A stretch of 64,000 bases of DNA from NCBI RefSeq assembly GCF_040137905.1, contig NZ_JBEFDG010000030.1, positions 62,001 through 126,000 of the forward strand, in the 5' to 3' direction. Source of the DNA: Corticimicrobacter sp040137905 (GTDB taxonomy: Bacteria; Pseudomonadota; Gammaproteobacteria; Burkholderiales; Burkholderiaceae_B). Numbering within the stretch: position 1 is the first letter of the stretch; the number at the start of each line of letters is the position of its first letter. The position numbers and the translations under genes are program-made. Positions 54,570-63,477 of the stretch are shown here, in pieces. The notes beneath the pieces are model-generated. The model saw only the letters and a program-made list of their open reading frames with translations, had not been told where the DNA came from and ran no database searches.

Positions 54570-55310
54570 ATGACGATGGCTACACGACGCGGGCAGTTGC
54601 TCGACGGCGTTCTGTTGCTTGACAAACCAGAAGGGCTGTCAAGCAATCACGCTCTACAACGCGCCAAGCGCACGGTGGATGCCCGCAAGGCGGGCCATAC
54701 CGGCACGCTCGATCCTTTTGCGACCGGGCTGCTGGTGCTGTGTATGGGCAAGGCGACCAAGATTTCCGGCAAGATGCTGGATGCCGACAAACGCTATCTG
54801 GCTACTGTTTTTTTCGGTGCCGAAACCGATAGCGGCGATCTGACCGGTACGGTCGTGTCGCAGGCTGGCGAAGACTTTGCCGGTGTCGGGCGGGAGGCAC
54901 TGGAACAGGCGATTGCCGGTTTCCGGGGCGAAATCCAGCAGATTCCTCCCATGTACTCCGCGCTCAAGCGTGATGGTATACCCCTGTACAAATATGCGCG
55001 CGAAGGGATCGAGCTTGAGCGCCCGCCGCGCACGGTAATGATTCATCGGCTTGATCTGCTGTCTTGCGACGGCAGGCAGGCCGTGATTGATGTTGAATGC
55101 AGCAAAGGCACCTATATCCGGACCCTGGCCCAGGATATAGGACGCGCGCTCGGCTGCGGGGCGCATCTGGTGGCGTTGCGGCGCACCCGGATCGGTCCGT
55201 TCTCGCTGGACGACGCCATCACGCTGGAGCAGTTGCAGGCCATGCCGACCCCGGCGCAGGTCCTGTTGCCGCTGGACAAACTGCCCGCTGGCCTGTGGCC
55301 GGCGGCCTGA
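54570..55310 (+). CDS. truB: tRNA pseudouridine(55) synthase
   Basis: A 246-residue enzyme that makes pseudouridine 55 in the T-arm of tRNAs. LLDKPEGLSSNHALQRAKR, KAGHTGTLDPFATGLL (with the catalytic Asp) and YIRTLAQDIGRALG are characteristic. It ends soon after the last motif, shorter than TruB with a full PUA domain (about 310), as in many betaproteobacteria. ATG 54570 or 54576 could be the start; neither has a clear ribosome site. Confidence 0.95.
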   Translation: MTMATRRGQLLDGVLLLDKPEGLSSNHALQRAKRTVDARKAGHTGTLDPFATGLLVLCMGKATKISGKMLDADKRYLATVFFGAETDSGDLTGTVVSQAGEDFAGVGREALEQAIAGFRGEIQQIPPMYSALKRDGIPLYKYAREGIELERPPRTVMIHRLDLLSCDGRQAVIDVECSKGTYIRTLAQDIGRALGCGAHLVALRRTRIGPFSLDDAITLEQLQAMPTPAQVLLPLDKLPAGLWPAA

Positions 55311-55329
55311 CTGACTGAGGACGACTTTT

Positions 55330-57150
55330 ATGACACGCGCTTTGCGTAACGTAGCCATCATCGCACACGTCGATCATGGCAAGACCACCCTGGTGGACCA
55401 ACTGCTTAAGCAGTCGGGCACCTTCCGCGACAACCAGCATATGTCCGAACGGGTCATGGACTCGGGCGACATCGAAAAAGAACGCGGCATCACGATTCTG
55501 GCCAAGAACTGTGCCTGCGAATACGAAGGCACGCACATCAACATCATCGACACCCCGGGACACGCGGATTTCGGTGGCGAAGTCGAGCGTGTGCTGTCGA
55601 TGGCCGACGGCGTGCTGCTGCTGGTCGATGCGGTCGAGGGCCCGATGCCCCAGACCCGCTTCGTGACCCGCAAGGCGCTGGCGCTGGGCCTGCGCCCCAT
55701 CGTGGTCGTCAACAAGATCGACCGCCCGGGTGCGCGTCCTGACTTTGCGATCAACGCAACCTTTGATCTGTTCGACAAGCTCGGCGCAACCGAAGAGCAG
55801 CTCGATTTTCCCATCATCTATGCTTCGGGACTGTCGGGTTACGCGGGTCTGACCGAAGAGGTGCGCAGCGGCGACATGCGTCCGCTGTTTGACGCGATTC
55901 TCAAGTATGTGCCGCAGCGTGATGACGATGCCGACGGTCCGCTGCAGATGCAGATCGTCTCGCTTGACTACAGCAGCTATGTTGGCAAGATCGGTGTGGG
56001 CCGCATCAACCGTGGTCGCGCACGTGCCGGTCAGGACGTGGTCGTCAAGTTCGGCCCCGACGGCGCACCGATCAAGGGTCGCATCAATCAGGTGCTCACG
56101 TTCAAGGGTCTGGAGCGCGTGCTGGTCGATGAGGCCGAAGCGGGCGATATCGCGCTCATCAACGGGATCGAGGAACTGGGCATTGGCTGCACGGTGACGG
56201 ATGCGTCGGTGCAGGAAGCGCTGCCGATGCTGCGCATCGACGAGCCGACACTGACCATGAACTTCATGGTCAACACCTCGCCGCTGGCCGGTCGTGAAGG
56301 CAAGTTCGTGACTAGTCGCCAGTTGCGCGATCGCCTGGAACGCGAGCTCAAGTCCAACGTGGCCTTGCGTGTGCGTGATACCGATGACGACACAGTGTTC
56401 GAAGTGGCGGGCCGGGGTGAACTGCACCTGACCATTCTGCTGGAAAACATGCGCCGTGAAGGCTACGAACTGGCCGTATCGCGCCCGCGTGTGGTGTTCA
56501 AGGACATTGACGGCGTGCGTTGCGAACCCTATGAACTGCTGACCGTCGATCTGGAAGATGGTCACCAGGGTGCCGTGATGGAAGAACTGGGCCGCCGCAA
56601 GGGCGACCTGCAGGACATGCAGCCGGATGGCCGTGGTCGCACCCGCCTGGAATACCGTGTTCCGGCCCGTGGCCTGATCGGTTTCCAGGGCGAATTCCTG
56701 TCGATGACGCGTGGTACGGGCCTGATGAGTCATGTGTTCGATGATTACCAGCCGGTGCGCGAAGGCAGCCTGGGCGAGCGCCGCAATGGTGTGCTCATCA
56801 GCCAGGACGATGGCGATGCCGTGGCCTACGCACTGTGGAAGCTGCAGGATCGCGGTCGCATGTTCGTCAGTCCGGGCGAAGCGCTGTATGAAGGCATGAT
56901 CATCGGCATTCACAGCCGTGACAACGATCTGGTCGTGAACCCGATCAAGGGCAAGCAACTGACCAACGTGCGGGCCTCGGGTACGGACGAAGCCGTGCGC
57001 CTGGTGCCGCCGATCAAGATCACGCTCGAATACGCCGTGGAATTCATTGACGACGATGAACTGGTCGAGATCACGCCCAAGTCCATCCGTCTGCGCAAGC
57101 GCTATCTGAAGGAACACGAGCGTCGTCGCATGTCGCGCGAAGGCAGCTGA
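55330..57150 (+). CDS. typA: Ribosome-associated GTPase TypA/BipA
   Basis: A 606-residue translational GTPase involved in 50S assembly and cold or stress growth. G motifs: AHVDHGKTTL (G1, about 11-20), the switch I Thr in ERGITILAKN, DTPGHADFGGEV (G3), NKIDRPGARPD (G4). Domains II, III, V and the BipA-specific C-terminal domain (about 480-600) follow; GLIGFQGEFLSMTRGTG is family-specific. GAGGA lies 10 bases upstream. Length matches the family. Confidence 0.97.
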   Translation: MTRALRNVAIIAHVDHGKTTLVDQLLKQSGTFRDNQHMSERVMDSGDIEKERGITILAKNCACEYEGTHINIIDTPGHADFGGEVERVLSMADGVLLLVDAVEGPMPQTRFVTRKALALGLRPIVVVNKIDRPGARPDFAINATFDLFDKLGATEEQLDFPIIYASGLSGYAGLTEEVRSGDMRPLFDAILKYVPQRDDDADGPLQMQIVSLDYSSYVGKIGVGRINRGRARAGQDVVVKFGPDGAPIKGRINQVLTFKGLERVLVDEAEAGDIALINGIEELGIGCTVTDASVQEALPMLRIDEPTLTMNFMVNTSPLAGREGKFVTSRQLRDRLERELKSNVALRVRDTDDDTVFEVAGRGELHLTILLENMRREGYELAVSRPRVVFKDIDGVRCEPYELLTVDLEDGHQGAVMEELGRRKGDLQDMQPDGRGRTRLEYRVPARGLIGFQGEFLSMTRGTGLMSHVFDDYQPVREGSLGERRNGVLISQDDGDAVAYALWKLQDRGRMFVSPGEALYEGMIIGIHSRDNDLVVNPIKGKQLTNVRASGTDEAVRLVPPIKITLEYAVEFIDDDELVEITPKSIRLRKRYLKEHERRRMSREGS

Positions 57151-57205
57151 TACGCTTTTGCGCAGTACGACTGGTAGGGCAGGCAAGCGCGTTTAAAATG
57201 TGACC

Positions 57206-57814
57206 ATGACGGTGACCTATACTCTGCTTGAAACCTGCACCTACCAGGAAGATGTTCGCAAAAGCCGCTTTCTGGGCTGGGCCGCCCCGGTGGCCAGCAT
57301 CGATGAGGCCGTGGCATTCTTTGCCGCTCACTCGGTGGCCGATGCCACGCACAATTGCTGGGCCTATCGGATCGGGCCGCTGTATCGTTTCAATGACGAC
57401 GGCGAGCCAGGCGGCACGGCGGGCCGGCCCATCCTGCAGGCCATAGAGGGGCAGGGCTTCGACAACGTGGCCGTGCTCGTGGTGCGCTGGTTCGGTGGCG
57501 TCAAGCTGGGAGCCGGCGGGCTGGTGCGGGCCTACAGTGCCTGCGCTGCCAACACCTTGCGCCAAGGCAAGCGGCAGGAAGTGATTCCCGCCATGCAGGT
57601 GCGCTGCCGATGTCTCTATACCGATCTGGCACGTGTGCAGGCGCGACTGGCCCAGGCCGGTGTGCGTACACTCGATGAACAGTTCGATGCCGAAGGCGTG
57701 CAATTGCGCCTGGATGTGCCGCTGGCTGTCGCCAGCGAGCTGGCCGCTGCCGTGGCCGATATCAGCCGGGGACAGGCACTCTGGCAACCGCTTACGGAAC
57801 AAGCACGCAAATGA
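57206..57814 (+). CDS. YigZ/IMPACT family protein
   Basis: A 202-residue two-domain protein. KSRFLGWAAPV, HNCWAYRIG, DDGEPGGTAGRPIL and VVRWFGGVKLGAGGLVRAY are the IMPACT signatures; the second domain (about 135-202) resembles EF-G domain V. The role in bacteria is unsettled. Of possible starts I choose ATG 57206. It overlaps tsaD by 4 bases, so both are translated together. Confidence 0.92.
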   Translation: MTVTYTLLETCTYQEDVRKSRFLGWAAPVASIDEAVAFFAAHSVADATHNCWAYRIGPLYRFNDDGEPGGTAGRPILQAIEGQGFDNVAVLVVRWFGGVKLGAGGLVRAYSACAANTLRQGKRQEVIPAMQVRCRCLYTDLARVQARLAQAGVRTLDEQFDAEGVQLRLDVPLAVASELAAAVADISRGQALWQPLTEQARK

Positions 57815-58941
57815 TCATTCTGGGTTTCGAAAGTTCCTGCGACGAGACAGGTGTCGCGTTGGCCTGCACCGAGCGCGGCCTGTTGGCCCATGCGCTGCAC
57901 AGCCAGATCGCCATGCATGGCGAATATGGCGGTGTGGTGCCTGAACTTGCCTCGCGAGATCATATCCGTCGCGTGGTGCCGTTGACCCGTCAGGTACTGG
58001 ATGGAGCAGGGCTGTCGTGGCGTGATCTTGGTGCTGTGGCTTATACGGCGGGTCCGGGCCTGGGCGGGGCATTGCTGGTCGGTGCCAGCGTGGCGCAATC
58101 CGTCGCCTGGGCACATGGCCTGCCGACGCTTGGCATCCACCACCTGGAAGGTCATCTGCTGTCGCCGCTGCTGGCCGAACCGCAGCCGACGTTTCCGTTC
58201 CTGGCGCTGCTGGTGTCCGGTGGGCATACCCAGATCATGAAAGTCAGTGGTGTAGGGGAATACGAGCTGCTGGGAGAAACGCTGGATGATGCCGCCGGTG
58301 AAGCCTTCGACAAGACTGCCAAACTGATGGGCCTGCCTTATCCGGGTGGTCCGGCACTGGCGGCGCTGGCTGAGCAGGGTGACGAGCACGCCGTGCAATT
58401 GCCGCGGCCCATGCTGCATTCGCATGACTACGATTTCAGTTTCAGTGGCCTGAAGACCGCCGTGCTGACCCGCATGCGGCAATTGACTGCTGCAGCGGCG
58501 CACGAAAGAGAGACTGCCAGCCACGATGGCATTGCCATGGTTCCACCGAGTACTGCCGATACCGCAGCGGCAGCATGGACGGTACCGCTCCAGGCGCGTG
58601 CCGATCTGGCGGCAGCGACCCAGGCGGCAATTGTCGATGTGCTGGTGGCGAAGGCGGTCAGAGCGCTCAAGGATGAAGGCTTGACCCGATTGGTGGTGGC
58701 AGGTGGCGTGGGGGCCAACAAACGGTTGCGCCGCAAGCTGCAGGACGCCCTGGCTTCGGTGCACAATGCCGAGGTGTTTTTCCCGCCGCTGGAATTCTGC
58801 ACCGACAACGGCGCGATGATCGCCTTTGCGGCTGCATTGCGGATCAATGCGGGCAAGGCGCAGTTCAATACGGACCACGCTTTTACCGTGCGGCCACGCT
58901 GGCCGCTGGACCAGATCGAGGCCTCGGCGGAGCTGTTTTAA
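57811..58941 (+). CDS. tsaD: tRNA threonylcarbamoyladenosine synthase subunit TsaD
   Basis: A 376-residue ASKHA ATPase that, with TsaB and TsaE, transfers threonylcarbamoyl to A37 of ANN-decoding tRNAs. LGFESSCDETGVA binds phosphate; HHLEGH holds the metal ligands His111 and His115; VSGGHTQIM and VAGGVGANKRLR follow. It is about 35 residues longer than most TsaD proteins because of an insertion around 222-258, between FSGLKTAVL and RADLAAATQ. Its stop overlaps by 3 bases the convergent orphan gene's stop. Confidence 0.96.
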   Translation: MIILGFESSCDETGVALACTERGLLAHALHSQIAMHGEYGGVVPELASRDHIRRVVPLTRQVLDGAGLSWRDLGAVAYTAGPGLGGALLVGASVAQSVAWAHGLPTLGIHHLEGHLLSPLLAEPQPTFPFLALLVSGGHTQIMKVSGVGEYELLGETLDDAAGEAFDKTAKLMGLPYPGGPALAALAEQGDEHAVQLPRPMLHSHDYDFSFSGLKTAVLTRMRQLTAAAAHERETASHDGIAMVPPSTADTAAAAWTVPLQARADLAAATQAAIVDVLVAKAVRALKDEGLTRLVVAGGVGANKRLRRKLQDALASVHNAEVFFPPLEFCTDNGAMIAFAAALRINAGKAQFNTDHAFTVRPRWPLDQIEASAELF

Positions 58942-59231
58942 CTCAAGGGTCGGGAGGGGACTCTATGGGGCAGAGGGCTTAATGCGATTGTGTACCCAGT
59001 CGTGATGTGGGACGCCTGGAGCAAGGCATCCATGCAATGCGCGGCTTGTACCCGTGCTGCTTCTTCCGAATGAGACTCCAGTGTGAAGTAAATTTCGTCA
59101 CACTGATTTGTCTGACTTCCTACGCATCCGCTATCGGGAATAGTCGCATCGAGCGCATTGAAAAGGGCAACTCGCTCTGCAAGCGTGAGCTTGCGGGATA
59201 AGTCACCGTAGACAGCGTATTGCATTTTCAT
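58938..59231 (-). CDS. Small hypothetical protein
   Basis: A protein of about 97 residues starting MKMQYAVYGDLSRKLTLAERVALFNALDATIP. I do not recognise it. It has a compact alpha/beta look with two cysteines in GCVGSQTNQCDEIYF and another before the C-terminus. Adjacent ATGs at 59234, 59231 and 59225 are all possible starts; none has a clear ribosome site. It sits between convergent tsaD and co-directional plsY, 10 bases after the latter. Confidence 0.5.
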   Translation of the reverse strand: MKMQYAVYGDLSRKLTLAERVALFNALDATIPDSGCVGSQTNQCDEIYFTLESHSEEAARVQAAHCMDALLQASHITTGYTIALSPLPHRVPSRPLS

Positions 59232-59250
59232 CATCAGCAACCAGATGATT

Positions 59251-59943
59251 TTATCGGTGCCGGGTCTGCTGTTTGCCCGTTGTGCCTGCCTGCTGACCAG
59301 CGGTTTTTTTCTTGCCGCCGATCTTGCCTTCGGTGCCTTGCAGCAGGCGCGAGATATTGGCCTTGTGGCGATAGATCAGCATCAGGCTGATGATGCCGAT
59401 GGCGGTGCCGATGCGTCCGTCTGCGGGCCAGGCAATGCCGGCCCCCAGCAGGTAGTAGATGGGCGCGCAGGCTGCCGCCAGCAAGGCTGCCAGCGATGAG
59501 TAGCGCGTGAAATAGGCGACCAGCAGCCATGTCACCAATGCCGCGAGGGCCAGCAGAGGATGCAGTGCCAGCAGCACGCCCATGGCTGTGGCCACGCCTT
59601 TGCCGCCCTTGAAGCCGAGAAACAGTGGGTACAGATGGCCCAGGAATACGGCGACGGCGTAGCCGGCAATCCATCCGGCATCCAGGCCGAGGCCCGGTCC
59701 GAAGCGCAGGGCAAGGGCTACCATCAGCCAGCCCTTGAACAGGTCTCCCAGCAGGGTAAGCGCTGCGGCGAGCTTGTTGCCCGTGCGCAGAACATTGGTG
59801 GCCCCGGGATTGCCCGAGCCGTAATTGCGAGGGTCGTCGAGCCGCATGAGCTTGCTGACCACGACGGCAAACGGAATGGAGCCGACCAGATAGGATGCCA
59901 GGAGAAAACCGATGCCGGTGGCAAAAGAAGGAAAATCGCTCAT
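59251..59943 (-). CDS. plsY: Glycerol-3-phosphate acyltransferase PlsY
   Basis: A 230-residue inner-membrane enzyme that acylates glycerol-3-phosphate from acyl-phosphate, the first step of phospholipid synthesis. Five helices; conserved blocks YLVGSIPFAVVVSKL, YGSGNPGATNVLRTGN and FLGFKGGKGVATAMG form the active site. The C-terminal tail is basic (GGKKKTAGQQ). It is divergent from surE over 121 bases; tsaD-plsY proximity is common. Confidence 0.95.
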   Translation of the reverse strand: MSDFPSFATGIGFLLASYLVGSIPFAVVVSKLMRLDDPRNYGSGNPGATNVLRTGNKLAAALTLLGDLFKGWLMVALALRFGPGLGLDAGWIAGYAVAVFLGHLYPLFLGFKGGKGVATAMGVLLALHPLLALAALVTWLLVAYFTRYSSLAALLAAACAPIYYLLGAGIAWPADGRIGTAIGIISLMLIYRHKANISRLLQGTEGKIGGKKKTAGQQAGTTGKQQTRHR

Positions 59944-60064
59944 AAATGCCTGCTGTTCGACGATAAAAAAGGGGGCTTACAGCCATCCGGCCGGTACGGA
60001 CAGAGTACAATCGACGGATTCGCAAGTGTAGCGCCGAACGCACTGATTTTACTTGGGAGTCTGC

Positions 60065-60829
60065 ATGCATATCCTGGTTTCCAACGACGACGGCTATTCC
60101 GCGCCGGGACTCGAAGCGCTGGTCAAGGCACTCGACGGCCTGGGCCGCATTACGGTGGTCGCACCCGAAACCAATTGCAGCGGTGCCTCCAATTCCCTGA
60201 CCCTAAACCGGCCTCTGTGGGTGCGGACGGCATCCAATGGTTTTCACTGCGTCAGCGGCACGCCCTCGGATTGCGTGCACGTCGCCCTGACAGGCCTGCT
60301 CGGCGAACGTCCCGACCTGGTGGTGTCAGGCATCAATAACGGTGCCAACATGGGCGATGATACGCTGTACTCCGGTACGGTTGCCGCAGCGACAGAGGGC
60401 TACCTGTTCGGAATTCCTTCGATTGCATTTTCTCTGGTGCAAAAGGGCTGGGAGCACCTGGATGCCGCTGCGGCGATTGCACGCAGCATCGTCGAGCGCC
60501 AGATCGAGGCACCGCTGCGTGCGCCAGTGCTGCTCAACGTCAATATTCCCAACCGCTCCCTTTACGACATCAAGCCGGCTCGTGTCACGCGACTGGGCCG
60601 GCGCCATCCTTCCGAGCCCGTGGTGCGTACGGCCACGCCCTATGGCGAGACCGTTTACTGGATAGGGCCATCCGGCACTGCGGCCGATGCCGCCCCGGGA
60701 ACCGATTTCCATGCGCTGGCCGAAGGCCATGTCTCGATCACGCCGCTGCGTGTCGATCTGACCCACCATGAGCAGATCGAGACAATACACGGCTGGACGG
60801 AGCAACTGGAACCATGCGCCCGCGCCTGA
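60065..60829 (+). CDS. surE: 5'-nucleotidase / survival protein SurE
   Basis: A 254-residue metal-dependent nucleoside-monophosphate phosphatase. MHILVSNDDGYSAPG begins the family with the metal-binding Asp pair, followed by PETNCSGASNSLTL, SGTPSDCV and SGINNGANMGDDTLYSGTVAAA. ATG 60065 is the conserved beginning. Its end overlaps pcm by 16 bases. Confidence 0.95.
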   Translation: MHILVSNDDGYSAPGLEALVKALDGLGRITVVAPETNCSGASNSLTLNRPLWVRTASNGFHCVSGTPSDCVHVALTGLLGERPDLVVSGINNGANMGDDTLYSGTVAAATEGYLFGIPSIAFSLVQKGWEHLDAAAAIARSIVERQIEAPLRAPVLLNVNIPNRSLYDIKPARVTRLGRRHPSEPVVRTATPYGETVYWIGPSGTAADAAPGTDFHALAEGHVSITPLRVDLTHHEQIETIHGWTEQLEPCARA

Positions 60830-61644
60830 CGGATGCCACCGCCATGATGGCGGCCGACAGTCGTTCGCGAAAAAGCGGGCTGCCCTGGAGCGCGAGTGCG
60901 CTATCCGGGTTCAGCCCCGCAAACAGCAATACCCGGATTTCGGCCAGCCGCCTGCCGTTGCGTGCCGATGCGGTCGTGCCTTCACTGCGCGCACCGGGCA
61001 ACCTCGGCCTCAATTCGGAACGCCAGCGTGCGGCCATGGTCGAGCGCCTGCGGCGGCAGGGCATTGCCGACGAACGCGTGCTGCGCGCCATGCAGGCTGT
61101 GCTGCGACACAGCTTTGTCGATGAAGCGCTGGCCAGCCGCGCCTACGATGATGCGGCGCTGCCGATCGGCTTTGCTCAGACCATTTCCCAGCCCTGGGTT
61201 GTGGCCCACATGATCCAGACCGTGCTGCGCGACCGGATGCCGCGTAAAATACTGGAAATCGGTGCCGGGTGTGGCTATCAGGCGGCGGTGCTGGCGCATT
61301 GCGCGCCCGAAGTCCACTCGATAGAGCGGATACAGGGGCTATATGACCTGGCTCGCCACAATTTTCAAAAATTGAAAATAGCATCGATCAAATTGCATTA
61401 TGGTGACGGCATGCGTGGGCTGCCTGATGCTGCGCCCTTCGATGCCATCGTCATTGCAGCCGCCGGCCTGGAAATCCCGGCTGGATTGCGGTTGCAGCTT
61501 GCCATTGGCGGGCGCCTGATTGCCCCTGAAGGTGGAGAAGAACAACGTCTGGTTCTGATAGAGCGCACCGGAGCGCAGGACTGGACCCGAATTGAACTTG
61601 AACCGGTGCGTTTTGTCCCGCTCAAGGCGGGTACACAGACATGA
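60814..61644 (+). CDS. pcm: Protein-L-isoaspartate O-methyltransferase
   Basis: A 276-residue enzyme that methylates isoaspartyl residues to start repair of aged proteins. The catalytic domain begins around residue 65 (NSERQRAAMVERLRRQGI), with FAQTISQPWVVAHM and the SAM-binding LEIGAGCGYQAAVLA. The usual enzyme is about 210 residues; the first 60 here are a Ser/Arg-rich extension seen in several relatives, or a later start is used. Coupled to surE by overlap and followed by nlpD. Confidence 0.92.
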   Translation: MRPRLTDATAMMAADSRSRKSGLPWSASALSGFSPANSNTRISASRLPLRADAVVPSLRAPGNLGLNSERQRAAMVERLRRQGIADERVLRAMQAVLRHSFVDEALASRAYDDAALPIGFAQTISQPWVVAHMIQTVLRDRMPRKILEIGAGCGYQAAVLAHCAPEVHSIERIQGLYDLARHNFQKLKIASIKLHYGDGMRGLPDAAPFDAIVIAAAGLEIPAGLRLQLAIGGRLIAPEGGEEQRLVLIERTGAQDWTRIELEPVRFVPLKAGTQT

Positions 61645-61661
61645 ATAGACAGGAGAATTAC

Positions 61662-62576
61662 ATGCCAGTGCGGGTGTCGCCCACGATGGATATCAATCAA
61701 CCCTTGGGTTTCCAGGGCGGTCGGCTGCTTGCCTCCTCCCTGCTGGTGCTGGCATTGGCTGCCTGCACGACGACCGACCAGCGGGCCCCGATTCGCGACA
61801 TGTCGCAACAGCGTGGCGGCGAGAGCGCCCAGCAGGTCGCACAGCCCGCCCTGCGCCATGTCGTCAAGCCCGGCGATACGCTCTACCAGATCGCACGACG
61901 CTACCAGGTCGATGCAGGATCGCTGATCGCCTGGAACAAGCTGAGCGACCCAGGCCGCCTGAGCCCTGGTCAGGAGCTTATCGTCAGTGCGCCGGGCAGC
62001 GCAGCAGCAACACAACCCGGTGCTTCGTCGACGGCCCAGGTCACACCGATTTCCGAGCCATCCTCGGCAGAAGTGCGTCCGGTCGATCTCAATGCCGGTT
62101 CTCAGCCACCCGTCAGCGCGGGTAGCGAGACGCCTGCAGCCACACCCACTGCGCCCCCCCCTTCGGCCACGGCAGGGGCCGGTAATGTGCCGCGTGCCGC
62201 CGATGCCAATGTGATCGCCTGGGGCTGGCCTGCCAGTGGTGAGCTGATCCAGACCTTCGGCGGTTCCAGCCGCGGGATCGATATTTCCGGTACGGCCGGC
62301 GATCCGATCTATGCGGCAGCCGATGGCAAGGTCATGTTCACGGGCAGTGGCGTGCGTGGCCGCGGCAACCTGATCATCATCAATCACCAGCGCAATGCCT
62401 TCATCACGGTCTATGCCCATAACCGTTCAATGCTGGTCAAGGCCGGCCAGGACGTGAAGAAGGGCGACAAGATCGCGGAAATGGGTCAGACCGACACCAC
62501 GTCACCGCGACTCTATTTCGAGATCCGTCGCCAGGGCACGCCGGTCAATCCGCTGGGCTACCTGCCGGCAAAATGA
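61662..62576 (+). CDS. nlpD: NlpD-like lipoprotein (LysM, degenerate M23/LytM)
   Basis: A 304-residue outer-membrane-type lipoprotein. Lipobox LAAC at about residue 27, a LysM domain (HVVKPGDTLYQIARRYQV...LIAWNKL, about 66-110), a Pro/Ala/Ser linker, then a LytM domain (about 185-304). The LytM zinc ligands are lost: RGIDIS, YAHN and RLYFEIR stand where active enzymes have HxxxD, HxH. So it should activate the amidase AmiC rather than cut peptidoglycan. AGGAG lies 6 bases before ATG 61662. rpoS, usual next gene, is absent. Confidence 0.92.
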   Translation: MPVRVSPTMDINQPLGFQGGRLLASSLLVLALAACTTTDQRAPIRDMSQQRGGESAQQVAQPALRHVVKPGDTLYQIARRYQVDAGSLIAWNKLSDPGRLSPGQELIVSAPGSAAATQPGASSTAQVTPISEPSSAEVRPVDLNAGSQPPVSAGSETPAATPTAPPPSATAGAGNVPRAADANVIAWGWPASGELIQTFGGSSRGIDISGTAGDPIYAAADGKVMFTGSGVRGRGNLIIINHQRNAFITVYAHNRSMLVKAGQDVKKGDKIAEMGQTDTTSPRLYFEIRRQGTPVNPLGYLPAK

Positions 62577-63355
62577 TTCCGCACCTGGTCTTCGATCTCG
62601 AGACTATTCCGGATGCAGACGGCTTGCGCCGTTTGCGCGATGCCCAGGGGCTGGATGATGCTGCCGTGGTCGAGCAGGCACTGGCTGCACGGCGCGAGGC
62701 GGTCGGCCACGACTTCATGCCGCTGCACCTGCACCGTATCGTAGCCATTGGGTGTGTATTCCGCGATGATCGGGGATTTCAGGTGCGTTGCCTGGGAGAG
62801 CCCGGAGACAGCGAGGCCACGCTGATCTCGACCTTCTTCAAGACCATCGAGCGCTATACGCCACGCCTGATCAGCTGGAATGGGTCGGGCTTCGATTTGC
62901 CGGTGCTGCATTACCGAAGCCTGATCCACGGCATTGTCGCACCGCGCTATTGGGACACGGGCGAAGATGATCGCGATTTCCGCTACAACAATTACATCAG
63001 CCGCTACCATACCCGTCATGTCGATCTGATGGACGTGCTGGCCAAGTACAACGGCCGGGCCAACGCGCCTCTCGACGAGCTTGCCAAGCTGTGTGGCTTT
63101 CCAGGCAAGCTGGGTGTCGATGGCAGTCAGGTCTGGCCTATGTGGCAGCAGGGTGCCATCGATGATATCCGGGCCTACTGCGAAACGGATGTCGCCAATA
63201 CCTGGCTGGTCTATACGCGCTTTCGTCTACTGCGTGGCGAGATCGACCAGACCGGCTACGCGCAGGAGCTGGCCGTAGTCAAAGAGGCACTGGCGGCTTT
63301 GCCAGGGTCTCATTGGCAGGAATATCTGGCGGCCTGGGCGGAGTCGGCACGCTAG
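62573..63355 (+). CDS. DnaQ-like 3'-5' exonuclease (PolB-exonuclease type)
   Basis: A 260-residue predicted exonuclease. FDLETIP gives ExoI (DxE), ISWNGSGFDLPVLHYR ExoII, and YCETDVANTWLVYTRF ExoIII with the last Asp. RYHTRHVDLMDVLAKY is common to this PolB-related group, which is found as stand-alone proteins in proteobacteria. The ATG overlaps the nlpD stop by 4 bases. Substrate unknown. Confidence 0.88.
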   Translation: MIPHLVFDLETIPDADGLRRLRDAQGLDDAAVVEQALAARREAVGHDFMPLHLHRIVAIGCVFRDDRGFQVRCLGEPGDSEATLISTFFKTIERYTPRLISWNGSGFDLPVLHYRSLIHGIVAPRYWDTGEDDRDFRYNNYISRYHTRHVDLMDVLAKYNGRANAPLDELAKLCGFPGKLGVDGSQVWPMWQQGAIDDIRAYCETDVANTWLVYTRFRLLRGEIDQTGYAQELAVVKEALAALPGSHWQEYLAAWAESAR

Positions 63356-63477
63356 GTCGATCTTGCATCTGCATGCAGCGAGGGGCTTGGAAAGTCGCTC
63401 TGGAATGGCTGCTGCCTGATCCGCAGATCACTGAGCTGACGATGAACAAAAATCCGCTTGCCTGAGTCTGGCCCTGG

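Noticed and set aside
55219..57186. 655-codon minus-strand open frame opposite typA
   Set aside because: Antisense shadow of typA; His/Gln/Ala-rich with no family.
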